A DNA stretch of 64,000 nucleotides from Nitrospirota bacterium (GCA_016212095.1 JACRHH010000015.1:1-64000), one strand, 5' to 3'. Counted from the first letter of the stretch, positions 36,227 to 44,905 are shown. Notes: a model not told the origin generated them from the sequence alone. Numbers and translations: made by a program.

Positions 36227-37099
36227 CTAGAATATGTCGTTTTCCGATATTTCGGAAGAAAGTGCATAGGATTGCATATCAGCGGTGTTTATTTCTATGC
36301 TTGCGACAGTGCCGGGAAATGGCCGATTGAGCCGGGCAATAACCGTTTTGCCATTTTCCCGCCGCCAATAACCCGCGTCAGAGACAATTTGAATGCGTCC
36401 GCCGTTCAAATCAATAAAATCTCTCAGCAGCTTTAAACCAAGACCGCCCGGAATCAGTCCGCGCTTTGTAGTATTGCGGCCCTCGGTAGCCCAGGCTATC
36501 GCCTGTTGCGGCGTGAAAGAAAGTCCTGTGTTTTCCTTAATATTCTGACGCATACCGATCCCAAGGTCAGCCACGGAAAAATCAAGTCGTTGGCGTTTTG
36601 GATAAGACTGCCCGCAACTGAAGATCCCCCGCTCTGTCCTTGAGTGCAATACCGCGTTGCTGAAAATCTCGAAAACGCTTTCCCGGAATTTCTTCAACAA
36701 TGCCGGAGACATGGCGGGCATTTCCGAACGGTTCATCAATTCAGCCTCAATATAGTCCGCGAAGTATCGGTCGTCTTTCACATCGAAGCGGCGATAGGGA
36801 ATTGTCGTTCCCCATCGGTCAGGAATTTTTTCGCGCCCGTAGTGGCTCAGAAAACCGTTTCTGGCGAGAATATCTCCTACATCGGAGCGCATATTGGTCA
36901 AGCTAATTGTGTTCAATTCCGCCCCAAGATGGTAAAGAATCGCGCCGAATGCCGCGCACATGTCGGCGTCGAACCAAGTCGTTGCGTTCATGTCAATTTC
37001 AATATCGTCAAACAAACAGTCCTTCGTTTGCGCGTGGAGGCGAATCAGCGCCTCAAAGCCTGCTTGGTCGTGGCGAATTTCTGGCAGGAAGAGTTTCAC
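36227..37099 (-). CDS. GHKL (HATPase) ATP-binding protein with N-terminal STAS-like part
   Basis: A 290-residue protein. Residues 1-90 resemble a STAS-like unit (DIEIDMNATTWFDADMCAAFGAIL). Residues about 130-280 form an HATPase_c domain: the N-box FEIFSNAVLHSRT, G1 SVADLGIGM, and G2 GGLGLKLLRDFIDLNGGRIQI. There is no sensor or dimerisation His domain, so it is closer to anti-sigma-type Ser kinases than to two-component kinases. It begins four bases inside the mod relic (ATGA overlap) and precedes DUF4325 and PIN genes in one operon. Confidence 0.82.
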   Translation of the reverse strand: MKLFLPEIRHDQAGFEALIRLHAQTKDCLFDDIEIDMNATTWFDADMCAAFGAILYHLGAELNTISLTNMRSDVGDILARNGFLSHYGREKIPDRWGTTIPYRRFDVKDDRYFADYIEAELMNRSEMPAMSPALLKKFRESVFEIFSNAVLHSRTERGIFSCGQSYPKRQRLDFSVADLGIGMRQNIKENTGLSFTPQQAIAWATEGRNTTKRGLIPGGLGLKLLRDFIDLNGGRIQIVSDAGYWRRENGKTVIARLNRPFPGTVASIEINTADMQSYALSSEISENDIF

Positions 37100-37698
37100 A
37101 CCCTCACATCCACAATCGTCATCGTGTCGTTGCCGAATATATCCACCACCTTCACCGCAATCTTTTTACGCCGTCCCGGCGGGCATTCGTGGAATACGCT
37201 GGTCAGTTCAATTGCGCGGTCTTTCTTTGTGCGGAAGCTCTGCCACTCGTTCTCAAACACATAGTCGCCTGTCCAGACTTCTTCAAATCCCCATGCTTCG
37301 CTTCCCCCTTTGGCAAAGGGGGGCTGGGAGGGATGCGAATTCAAGCCGCCCTGCTTTTCGATCTCCTCCCGCAGCGGGCCGTTTTTCAGGCTGGAAAGAA
37401 TCAGCTTGTTGTCGCCCCAGATCAGCTTGTTCGTCCAACCCTTGAGCTGGCGGCCCGAAACAGCATCGAAAAAGCTCGGCCATAGCTTGACATCCTTCTC
37501 GGCCCTCGGCTCGTCCACCTGCTCGATGATCTGAAAAGGCAGAACAATGTTGCAAACCTCGCCGGTCTTGCCGTTCCAGACAAGCTCAACTTCGCGCTTT
37601 TCTTCAAACAACAGAAACCGGTACTTGTCCGGCAACGGTCTGCCGGCTTCGATGAAGCGCATCACTTCCTGCTGTTCCTGTTCGGTAAGGCTGGCCAT
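37096..37698 (-). pseudogene. Type III DNA methyltransferase (mod) with its catalytic core deleted
   Basis: A 200-codon open frame made of two ends of a Mod protein. Residues 1 to about 118 match the N-terminus (YRFLLFEEKREVELVWNGKTGEV..., KGWTNKLIWGDNKLILSSL). Residues about 140-200 match the C-terminal end (VWTGDYVFENEWQSFRTKKD..., FHECPPGRRKKIAVKVVD). The DPPF-type catalytic motif, the AdoMet-binding core and the target recognition region, normally several hundred residues, are missing. In their place is an in-frame piece of a C- and G-run palindromic repeat at about 37298-37345. It is almost certainly inactive as a methyltransferase, although the frame is still open. Confidence 0.72.
37298..37345. 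repeat. Short C/G-run palindromic repeat inside the mod relic
   Basis: The segment CTTCCCCCTTTGGCAAAGGG with its continuation GGGGCTGGGAGGGATG resembles dispersed repeats with runs of C, a short palindrome and runs of G. A related pattern sits inside the gene at 54098. It is read through in frame here, as SHPSQPPFAKGGSEAWG. Confidence 0.6.
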
Positions 37699-37748
37699 GA
37701 ATCCCCTCTATATCGTGCTGCGGCTTAAAGCAAACGATTTCAACAACT

Positions 37749-38009
37749 TCAAGCCGACACTATCTCCACATGCGCGGCAAAGCCAAGCAAGCGCAGCAAT
37801 TCCTCGCAATCATCCCATGCAAGGCCGAATGCGCGGGTGTCGGCAACGCCCAGACGCGGAACCACCTGCCGCAGCACGTCGGCATCCTGTCCGGCAAACT
37901 CCCCGTTCATCATGGCGTTTTCGGCCCAGTCAACCAGCTCATCAAGCGCGATTTCGTGGCGCAGATACGCGCCGATTTTGTCAGCCGTCATCTCTCTGGT
38001 TATCAGCAT
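37749..38009 (-). CDS. Small protein of unknown function, second of a pair
   Basis: An 86-residue helical, acidic protein (MLITREMTADKIGAYLRHEI...ELVDWAENAMMNGEF...LGVADTRAFGLAWDDCEELLRLLG). I have no family name for it, though the pattern looks familiar as an accessory gene. It follows the 78-residue gene by 9 bases. Together they have the size and order of a toxin-antitoxin pair; which one would be toxic is unclear. Confidence 0.6.
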   Translation of the reverse strand: MLITREMTADKIGAYLRHEIALDELVDWAENAMMNGEFAGQDADVLRQVVPRLGVADTRAFGLAWDDCEELLRLLGFAAHVEIVSA

Positions 38010-38018
38010 GCTGCGAAC

Positions 38019-38255
38019 CTACACTTTCCGGTGACCGGTATCCACGGGATATTTCTCATGGATTTCAACCAGTTCGCCAAACTCGTTAAATATTTCCTGC
38101 CGGAAACCAAGCGTTATTTCTTGCGAATCCGTTTCCTTGATGTAGCGGGCAACCCAGCCCATTCTGCCCCGCACATCCAGCCGGTATCTTCTGCCGCCAC
38201 CGGGAAGTTCCTGCCAATTACCAAATTTCTTCTCATTGCGTTCCCGTAAATTCAT
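38019..38255 (-). CDS. Small basic protein of unknown function, first of a pair
   Basis: A 78-residue basic protein (NLRERNEKKFGNWQELPGGG, RRYRLDVRGRMGWVARYIKE, ending VEIHEKYPVDTGHRKV). The strand-rich, basic composition and small size would suit an RNA-binding or RelE-like fold, but I cannot assign it. It precedes the 86-residue gene by 9 bases. Confidence 0.6.
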   Translation of the reverse strand: MNLRERNEKKFGNWQELPGGGRRYRLDVRGRMGWVARYIKETDSQEITLGFRQEIFNEFGELVEIHEKYPVDTGHRKV

Positions 38256-38307
38256 TCTATACGGATTCCCCTCACGCGGCCAAGTAAGAGATCATTCCGC
38301 CCGGCTT

Positions 38308-39003
38308 CTACATATACCCCTGTTCGCGCAGGCTCATGTAGCCGTGGTCGCTTACGATAAGATGATCGTGAACGCGCACGCCCACGGTTGCGGCGGCTTC
38401 CGAGAGGCGTTTGGTCAGGTCGATGTCCTGCGGCGACGGCGTGAGGGAGCCGCTTGGATGATTGTGCGCAAACAGCACTCCGGACGCCTTGTGCCGAATC
38501 GCCTGCTCGATCACTGTGCGCGGATATACCGCCGCCTGATCTATCGTGCCCTCCTGAAGAATCTCCTCGGCCACAAGCTCGTTTCTGGTGTTCAGGAAAA
38601 ACGCGCGAAACTGCTCGCGTCCAAGCCCGCCGAACGACACGCGGCAGTAGTCGTATAGCGCCTGCGGGGATGTAAGTGAAAACCTGTTTTGGGCGTCCTG
38701 ACGGAACATCCGCTCGGAAATGGCGCGCGCAAGCGAAATCAGCGTTGCCGAATGCTCGCCTATGCCGTCAACCGCCGACAGGTCGCGCATGTCGGCGTTC
38801 ATCACGCCGCCCAAGGTTTTAAAACGTTTTAACAGCGCCTTGGCAACCGGCTTGGTGTCGCGCCGGGGAATGGCGAAGGTGAGCAGGAATTCAAGCGCCT
38901 CATGATCGGCAAAGCCCGAAAGCCCGCTTTCGGCAAAGCGCGCGCGAAGCCGCTTGCGATGTTCGGCATGATCGGGTTCGGCGCGTTCAGGATCAGTGGG
39001 CAT
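38308..39003 (-). CDS. radC: RadC family protein (JAB/MPN domain)
   Basis: A 231-residue protein. A helix-hairpin-helix-like N-terminal half (MNADMRDLSAVDGIGEHSATLI) is followed by a JAMM metalloprotease-like domain with Glu in AEEILQEGT and the zinc motif HNHPSGSLTPSPQD. Despite the name, a role in DNA repair is not established; the family is often found on mobile elements. Its 3' end shares 20 of 21 bases with the end of the res relic at 35177-35197. Confidence 0.93.
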   Translation of the reverse strand: MPTDPERAEPDHAEHRKRLRARFAESGLSGFADHEALEFLLTFAIPRRDTKPVAKALLKRFKTLGGVMNADMRDLSAVDGIGEHSATLISLARAISERMFRQDAQNRFSLTSPQALYDYCRVSFGGLGREQFRAFFLNTRNELVAEEILQEGTIDQAAVYPRTVIEQAIRHKASGVLFAHNHPSGSLTPSPQDIDLTKRLSEAAATVGVRVHDHLIVSDHGYMSLREQGYM

Positions 39004-39037
39004 TTGTCAGACTGTCGATGGCAGCGCAACAAGCCAT

Positions 39038-39379
39038 TCAAACTCTCCCCGCTTCCATAAGGCGCTCCAACGCATTTATCAACTCGGGCAGATCGTCTTT
39101 TACGGTATGCCAGACAACGTACATGTCCACGCCATCGTACATGTGTATCACCTGATTGCGCATCCCGATCATCAGCCGCCACGGGATGCCGGGATGCGCC
39201 GTTCTGGTTTCTTCCGAAACGCGCCGCGCGGCTTCGCCCATGATCTCCAGTCGCCGGATAACCGCATCCTGCAATTGGGTGTTCTGTCCGAACGCCTGCC
39301 GCTCCACACCCGTCACATATGATACAGCCAGCTTCGCCGCTTCAAGAATATCCCGTATATACGCCAGATCACGCTGCAT
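39038..39379 (-). CDS. hepT: HEPN-domain ribonuclease toxin (HepT, DUF86)
   Basis: A 113-residue helical protein. The HEPN active motif R-x4-H-x-Y appears as RNQVIHMY near residues 73-80. HepT toxins are RNases neutralised by the MntA nucleotidyltransferase, which attaches AMP to the motif's Tyr. The gene overlaps the preceding mntA by 11 bases. The locus appears intact. Confidence 0.9.
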   Translation of the reverse strand: MQRDLAYIRDILEAAKLAVSYVTGVERQAFGQNTQLQDAVIRRLEIMGEAARRVSEETRTAHPGIPWRLMIGMRNQVIHMYDGVDMYVVWHTVKDDLPELINALERLMEAGRV

Positions 39380-39680
39380 AAACCAGCTCTGCGGAATCCA
39401 GAATCGCCTGTCGCCGGATAGGGTTGCGACTGGCCTCGATACCCCGCCGGCTCACGAGATCCACCGTGCGCCCGAACATCTCGCTCAACTCGTCCTGCAT
39501 ACGCACCATGTCGAAGAATCCATGTGCGGCATCCGGGTGAAAACTGATCAGCACATCAATGTCGCTCTCCGTTCCGAAGTCGTTTCGCAGTGCCGAACCG
39601 AACAGCGCCAACTCCGTAATCCTCCATCGGCGGCAGAACTCCGCAAGTGCTTCCATTGGTATATCGATGCGCGCCGTCAT
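39369..39680 (-). CDS. mntA: MNT-type nucleotidyltransferase antitoxin (MntA)
   Basis: A 103-residue minimal nucleotidyltransferase. The polymerase-beta motif GSALRNDFGTESDIDVLISF gives Gly-Ser and the two catalytic Asp, and a third acid is in TVDLVSRRG. MntA AMPylates HepT. It lies 13 bases after selA in the same orientation and overlaps hepT. Confidence 0.9.
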   Translation of the reverse strand: MTARIDIPMEALAEFCRRWRITELALFGSALRNDFGTESDIDVLISFHPDAAHGFFDMVRMQDELSEMFGRTVDLVSRRGIEASRNPIRRQAILDSAELVYAA

Positions 39681-39693
39681 CTCTCCACCCCGA

Positions 39694-41121
39694 TTACTTC
39701 AGGCGTTCCACGCAGGCTGCCCGATCCCCCAACGCCACGGCAACAGCCCCAACCAATGCCTGTATTTCCCTGTCCGCAATAGTCCGCGCGTCAAGCAGGA
39801 TCCGGTCTTCCTTCACGCGCACGATCACGGCGGTTTCCCCGGCGCGAAGTTTTTCCTCAAGCGCCGCCGCCGACATGTTTGCCGGAGAGATCGAGACCGC
39901 CCATGTTTTCATCTCGTGTTCGGGAAGCGAGCCGCCGCCGGCCTGCGACGCCTCGCGCGCTATTTTCACGTCCGCCGCCCCGCCAACGGCCTTCGCAAGC
40001 CGCTTTGCGATAATTGCGGCGCGGCGTTTCAGCGTTTCATCCGACACGGTGAGCATGGACAATACCGGGAGTTCGCGTATCGCCTGCTCCTCGTCGCGGT
40101 AGAGCATCAAAACGGCTTCGAGCGCGGCAAGCGTCATTTTGTCCACCCTGAGCGCGCGCGTGAGCGGATGTTTCTGAATTGACTGAATTAATGCTTTCCG
40201 TCCGACGATGATTCCGCCCTGCGGGCCGCCAAGAAGCTTGTCGCCGCTGAATGTGACCACGTCAACTCCGGCCTCGACAACCTCGCGCACTGTCGGCTCG
40301 CCGCCAATTCCGTATTTTGCAAGATCGATTATGGAGCCGCTGCCAAGATCGTACATCACCGGAACGCCGCGCTCGCGGCCAAGTTTCACCAAATCGGCAA
40401 GCGGCGCTTCCTTCGTGAAGCCGATTATGCGGTAGTTGCTAGGATGAACTTTAAGATACAGCGCGGTTTCCGGGCCGGTTGCCGCCTCGTAGTCGCGCAG
40501 ATGCGTCTTGTTCGTGGTTCCCGCCTCGCGCAGAATTGCGCCGCCCGCGCGCATTACATCCGGCACGCGAAACGCCCCGCCGATTTCGATAAGCTCGCCG
40601 CGTGAAACCACTACCTCGCGCCCGGCGGCAAGCGCTGAAAGGCATAAAAGCACGGCTGCGGCGTTGTTGTTCACCACAATAGCGTCTTCCGCGCCGGTAA
40701 TCTCGCGCAGAATGCCCACAATGTGGCTGTAACGCTTGCCGCGTTCGCCTCGCTCGATGTCGTATTCGAGGTTCGAATATCCGCGTGATACCTCTTTCAC
40801 ATGATCCAGAATGGCGTCCGACAGCGGCGCGCGGCCAAGATTGGTGTGCAGTATGACGCCGGTTGCGTTTATCACGGGGCGCAGATGCGGGCGGGATTTT
40901 TTGGCAAGGCGCATGGAGACGCCATCGGCGATAGTCACGCTGTCGAAGGCAGCATTACTGTCCAAAATCCCCCTGCGAGCGTCATCAATCGCCTCGCGGA
41001 CAGACGCGACAACAAGGCTTCGCGGATGGCGCGCAAGCCACGCCGCGCCCTCGTCGGAGCGCAGCATCTCATCCACCGAGGGAAGCGCCGCAAGTTTCTT
41101 TTGTATCGTTTTGTCAGCCAT
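39694..41121 (-). CDS. selA: L-seryl-tRNA(Sec) selenium transferase SelA
   Basis: A 475-residue PLP enzyme that converts Ser-tRNA(Sec) to Sec-tRNA(Sec) using selenophosphate. Conserved parts are RPVINATGVILHTNLGRAPL, SNLEYDIERGERGKRY, VNNNAAAVLLCLSALA and the PLP-lysine site TFSGDKLLGGPQGG. The length is normal. selB lies 4.5 kb downstream in the same orientation, separated by TA, radC and restriction-modification remnants. selD and selC were not seen in the window. Confidence 0.97.
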   Translation of the reverse strand: MADKTIQKKLAALPSVDEMLRSDEGAAWLARHPRSLVVASVREAIDDARRGILDSNAAFDSVTIADGVSMRLAKKSRPHLRPVINATGVILHTNLGRAPLSDAILDHVKEVSRGYSNLEYDIERGERGKRYSHIVGILREITGAEDAIVVNNNAAAVLLCLSALAAGREVVVSRGELIEIGGAFRVPDVMRAGGAILREAGTTNKTHLRDYEAATGPETALYLKVHPSNYRIIGFTKEAPLADLVKLGRERGVPVMYDLGSGSIIDLAKYGIGGEPTVREVVEAGVDVVTFSGDKLLGGPQGGIIVGRKALIQSIQKHPLTRALRVDKMTLAALEAVLMLYRDEEQAIRELPVLSMLTVSDETLKRRAAIIAKRLAKAVGGAADVKIAREASQAGGGSLPEHEMKTWAVSISPANMSAAALEEKLRAGETAVIVRVKEDRILLDARTIADREIQALVGAVAVALGDRAACVERLK

Positions 41122-41194
41122 ATGTGAACGGTTTCAAAAAGCTGTCTATTTTGCCCCAACCGGGGTGGTTTGCGCTATGGACTTCTGCCGGTGC

Positions 41195-41782
41195 TTATGC
41201 AGTCCACTCATTGAATTTACTTTTCAACTCTTTCAAAAACCTGCCCAGTGACGCATCGGCCTGCTCCATTTTAGTCAAATCCAGAGCGTTGACAATATCT
41301 TCAGCATGCTCAATTCCTCCCAGTAAAGGTGACACGCCAGCATTCCTGATCGATTCTATGAGTAGTTGCTTATAGCGATCTTTTGAGCATTTTTGATTTG
41401 GCGCAGCGCAACCTTTTCCAAGCACAGCCTTGAAAGCTGACGAATCCAGCAACAACCAACGCTCAATGTGAGGGTCAGGAATTGCGCAAATAGTTATTCC
41501 CTGGAATTGATCGTTCACTTCATCAACTTCGCGTTTTCTTTCCGTATATCCCCTGCAATTCGCATCGATTGCAACAACAAGAAGATCAGGCACATCGCCT
41601 TTCCCCTGTTCAAGGCTGCGGAGATATGTTTTAAGCTCGGAGACTGCTTTGCCGTGGCCACCACGCACACTTCTGCTGACGATGCTAACCTGAAGAGTCT
41701 TTTCTTGGGAAAACCGCTGAATAAGAGTTCTAATGACGGACTCATGCCCATAGTCCTCGACAAAAAGAACAATATTACGCAT
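41195..41782 (-). CDS. Toprim/RloB-like protein partnered with an ATPase
   Basis: A 195-residue protein with a Toprim-like arrangement: an early Glu in VLFVEDYGHE, an acidic site in LLVVAIDANCRGYTERK and a late motif ITICAIPDPHIERWLLLD like the 'NPCFELWLLLH' of RloB or the DUF4276 group. Toprim nucleases cut nucleic acid with Mg. Its start overlaps the stop of the ATPase gene by 8 bases. ATPase plus Toprim-like pairs include known anti-phage modules (Gabija-, PARIS- and OLD-like), but I cannot place this pair in a named one. Confidence 0.62.
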   Translation of the reverse strand: MRNIVLFVEDYGHESVIRTLIQRFSQEKTLQVSIVSRSVRGGHGKAVSELKTYLRSLEQGKGDVPDLLVVAIDANCRGYTERKREVDEVNDQFQGITICAIPDPHIERWLLLDSSAFKAVLGKGCAAPNQKCSKDRYKQLLIESIRNAGVSPLLGGIEHAEDIVNALDLTKMEQADASLGRFLKELKSKFNEWTA

Positions 41783-43082
41783 CGAGATCGCCCCGCATAA
41801 TAAGTTCAGAGGTAGAAAGCTCTTCTGTGTTGAGATCTCTATCGATATCGAGGCGGCGGGATAAACTGCCCCAAGTCGTAAAGGGGGTGATACTGGTGTT
41901 GCCTTGTTTTTTGCAGCAGACCAAGAGACTCTCGTCCGAGATCATGTCAGGAAGAATTGGGGAATGCGTGGTGACAATAAGCTGGGTTTCACCGCTGGAG
42001 GTTCTTGTTTTGAGCAAGTCCGCGATCATATTTATTCTGCGCGGGTGAATACCATTTTCCGGTTCTTCAAAACCAAGAAGGGCAGGCGGTTCCTTCGCCC
42101 CTCCAAGAGCAAGCAGGCCTAGAACACGTAGCGTCCCCTCGGACAGAACCCGTGCCGGTATAGGTGTTTCACCTTCCAGTAGTTTCAGTTCAACCTCGCC
42201 CAATTCGTTGACAGCTACATCGATACCCGTCACGCTTGGCACTATCATGTGCAACGCTTTCTCCACCGCACGAAATTGAGGCTTATCAAGAGCTTGCAGC
42301 GTATTTAGAAACGATGCCAAGTCTTCTCCCATCAATCCGATATGGCGCACTTCCTTGACCGGACTTGCGGCGCGCATCCGCTCCCGCGGTTCAAAGTAGA
42401 AGAAAAACCAGCTTGCCAATTCCTGGCGCATCGCAACCAGGTGGGGATAGTGAGGAGGATACAACGGCATTGAGAGGATACTATGATCAAGATACGTTTC
42501 ATAATAGGTGGGGTGCGCCTGCCCTTCCATTCTCAGATGCAGCCGGCTCTCTTTCTTCTCAAGAAATGCGCTCCGTTTCCCGGTTATTTCTCCTTTTGAA
42601 TTGAGGGCGGCCAGATATTCGTCAGCGACCCTCAGAATTCCGGTTTTAGGCAGAATTTCAACCTGGATGCGATACCTGAGATTTTTTTCTTTAACAAAGG
42701 ATTGCGGCTTTGGTTCCGGTTCATGGGATCCATCGGGAGGTTTTGTTTTTCTCATCTCACGGATTTGACGGTTGACGGAGTTGATAACAGAATCTGAAAG
42801 CTCAACATCGACTTCCAACGTGAATGAAATGCTGTCCTGATTCAACAGCCCTTTGAGACCGCCTTTCCCAAACGTAAAAGATTCGAGCGGTTTCCCGCGG
42901 TACGGTGGTTCAAAAGCTTCTTTCAACGTGCGGCTGACTGCAATTCGTGACAATAATTGCAATGCGTCAAGAAAGTTGCTTTTCCCGGCGGCGTTGGGGC
43001 CGAATAGCACAGACAAAGGCTGGAGCGTCACATCCACATCAATAAGCGACTTGTATCCCTGAATTTTTATTTTTTTCAGCAT
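41775..43082 (-). CDS. AAA_21-type ATPase, first gene of ATPase/Toprim-like module
   Basis: A 435-residue P-loop ATPase from the ATG at 43082. It opens KKIKIQGYKSLIDVDV, with Walker A GPNAAGKSN at about residues 31-39. The late part carries LSEGTLRVLGLLALGGA (signature region), Walker B LGFEEPENGIHP and the H-loop LIVTTHSPILPD. It resembles the free-standing RecF/OLD-like ATPases of defence modules. The codon use is less GC-rich than that of ubiB or selA on either side. The Toprim-like gene follows with an 8-base overlap. Confidence 0.85.
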   Translation of the reverse strand: MLKKIKIQGYKSLIDVDVTLQPLSVLFGPNAAGKSNFLDALQLLSRIAVSRTLKEAFEPPYRGKPLESFTFGKGGLKGLLNQDSISFTLEVDVELSDSVINSVNRQIREMRKTKPPDGSHEPEPKPQSFVKEKNLRYRIQVEILPKTGILRVADEYLAALNSKGEITGKRSAFLEKKESRLHLRMEGQAHPTYYETYLDHSILSMPLYPPHYPHLVAMRQELASWFFFYFEPRERMRAASPVKEVRHIGLMGEDLASFLNTLQALDKPQFRAVEKALHMIVPSVTGIDVAVNELGEVELKLLEGETPIPARVLSEGTLRVLGLLALGGAKEPPALLGFEEPENGIHPRRINMIADLLKTRTSSGETQLIVTTHSPILPDMISDESLLVCCKKQGNTSITPFTTWGSLSRRLDIDRDLNTEELSTSELIMRGDLDA

Positions 43083-43207
43083 ACGGGCTCCATTTCTATT
43101 CAATTGCGCGCTACGCTTACAACGCAATAGCCACAAAGCTATCTCAATGGCGATGTTAGGAAGCTATATCAAAAACTGGTTTTAGTGCAAGTAGTTAATT
43201 ACACCAA

Positions 43208-44905
43208 TCACAACCGCCCGGATTTTATTATAGAAATCAGCAGCCAGATGCCCATGAGAAAAGCCACCAGGAACGAGATCATCGCAAGCGCCGACAGGCC
43301 GTATATCTTAGGCCCCACATTAGTTGAATGCATGATCGCCGAGCTTAGCAGAAGCGCGCTCACAATAAGGGAAAAAGCGATGCGGTTGCTCGATCGGTCG
43401 AAATCCTTTATCAGGTGGTCGATTCCTATGTGATGCATCCGGATCGTAAGCTGGTCGCGAAGCGTGCGCTGGATGAGCGTTCGCACCTGCTTCGGGAAAA
43501 ACAGCGCGAACTCGCCCAGTTCCTTGGCGTGCTTGCTGGTAGTGCGGTAGAGGCGCGACGGATCCATGCGCCTTTTCATGATCTTGGTGGCAAATGGCTT
43601 GGCCGCCGCGATGAAGTCGAAGTTCGGATCGAGCGAGCGCCCGATGTTTTCGAGCACCAGCATGGTTTTGTTCACCAGAAGAAGATCGTCCGGCATCCGG
43701 AGGTGGTGGCGCATCGCAAGCTCGGTGAGCGTGTTCAGGTAGGCGGCGAAGTCGATCTCGTTTAGCGTGAGGCCGTAAAGCGGCTCCATGAATTCCTCCA
43801 GATCGGAGGTAAATTCCCGTCTGAAGCGCTCAAGATCGAGCTCCTCCGGCACGATGCCAAGCTCGATGTATTCGTCAACCACCGCGTCGAAATTCTTGTC
43901 CAGTAGCGCCATCAACAGGTTCGCTATGCTCTCGCGGAAACGCTCGTTTATGCGTCCAACCATGCCGAAATCGAGGAACGCCACCATGCCCGACGGCATG
44001 GCGATTATGTTTCCGGGATGCGGATCGGCGTGGAAAAAGCCGTCTTCCAGAATCTGCTTGAAGTACGCTCCCACGCCAATGTCGGCAAGCGCGCGGCGGT
44101 CTAGCCCCATCCGCTCGATGCCGTCGATGTCGTCAATCCGCACGCCGTCTATGAACTCCATCACCAGCACTTTTTCGGTCATGAACTCGGCGTATATGCG
44201 CGGGATGAAGATGCCGAGATTATCGGCGAAGTTCCGGCGGAAACGGCAGGCGTTGCGGCCCTCTTCAACGAAATCCATCTCTTTCCGCACTGTGCGCGCG
44301 AATTCGTTCACTATGCCAACCGGATTGAAAAAAACCGCCTCCGGAATATAGCGCAGCATAAGCTTGGCGATGGTGCGAAGCAGGTGGATGTCGGTCTCGA
44401 TGGTCTCGCGTATGCCGGGCCGCTGAACTTTTACCACCACTTCCGAGCCGTCCTGCAGAACGCCGCGATGCACCTGCGCTATCGATGCGGCGGCAAGCGG
44501 AACGTTGTCGAACTCGGCAAAGATGTCGTCAACCGGCATCTTGACCTCGTCTTCGATAATACGGCGAGCCTCGGCTGCCGGAAACGGCGGAACCTCGTCC
44601 TGAAGCTTTTTGAATTCGTTGGCGAAGGATTCGGTTATCAAATCCGGGCGTGATGAAAGAATCTGGGCCAACTTTATGAAGCTTGGGCCAAGCTCCTCGA
44701 ACGCCATTCGTATGCGTTCCGCGTCGGTCAGATGGCGATCCGGCGTCCAGTGGCCGAACGTCTGGACGCGTTTTTTAAACGGGATGTAGCGCTGAAGCGT
44801 AAGCTGCTCCACAACGCGCCCGAACCCGTGCTTGATGAGAACCGCAACAATATGGCGCAGCCGCCGCGCTCCCCTGTACGACTGCCTGATCCGAAGGATA
44901 TTCAT
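43208..44905 (-). CDS. ubiB: UbiB/ABC1 (AarF) family protein kinase-like ATPase
   Basis: A 565-residue member of the ABC1 atypical kinase family. Motifs are FEELGPSFIKLAQILSSRPD (the KxGQ-like extension), PLAAASIAQVHRG (A-rich loop), VVVKVQRPGI (Lys), EGRNACRF (ExD-type) and HADPHPGN...FLDFGMVG. Two hydrophobic helices close the C-terminus. UbiB supports quinone biosynthesis or lipid handling. Its upstream neighbour is a phasin-like gene, a pairing I have seen before in related genomes. Confidence 0.92.
   Translation of the reverse strand: MNILRIRQSYRGARRLRHIVAVLIKHGFGRVVEQLTLQRYIPFKKRVQTFGHWTPDRHLTDAERIRMAFEELGPSFIKLAQILSSRPDLITESFANEFKKLQDEVPPFPAAEARRIIEDEVKMPVDDIFAEFDNVPLAAASIAQVHRGVLQDGSEVVVKVQRPGIRETIETDIHLLRTIAKLMLRYIPEAVFFNPVGIVNEFARTVRKEMDFVEEGRNACRFRRNFADNLGIFIPRIYAEFMTEKVLVMEFIDGVRIDDIDGIERMGLDRRALADIGVGAYFKQILEDGFFHADPHPGNIIAMPSGMVAFLDFGMVGRINERFRESIANLLMALLDKNFDAVVDEYIELGIVPEELDLERFRREFTSDLEEFMEPLYGLTLNEIDFAAYLNTLTELAMRHHLRMPDDLLLVNKTMLVLENIGRSLDPNFDFIAAAKPFATKIMKRRMDPSRLYRTTSKHAKELGEFALFFPKQVRTLIQRTLRDQLTIRMHHIGIDHLIKDFDRSSNRIAFSLIVSALLLSSAIMHSTNVGPKIYGLSALAMISFLVAFLMGIWLLISIIKSGRL

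Noticed and set aside
35174-39694. A tRNA-Sec gene (selC) between selB and selA
   Set aside because: I looked for a 95-base cloverleaf with a UCA anticodon and the TTCAAATCC/TTCGAATCC T-arm on both strands and saw none.
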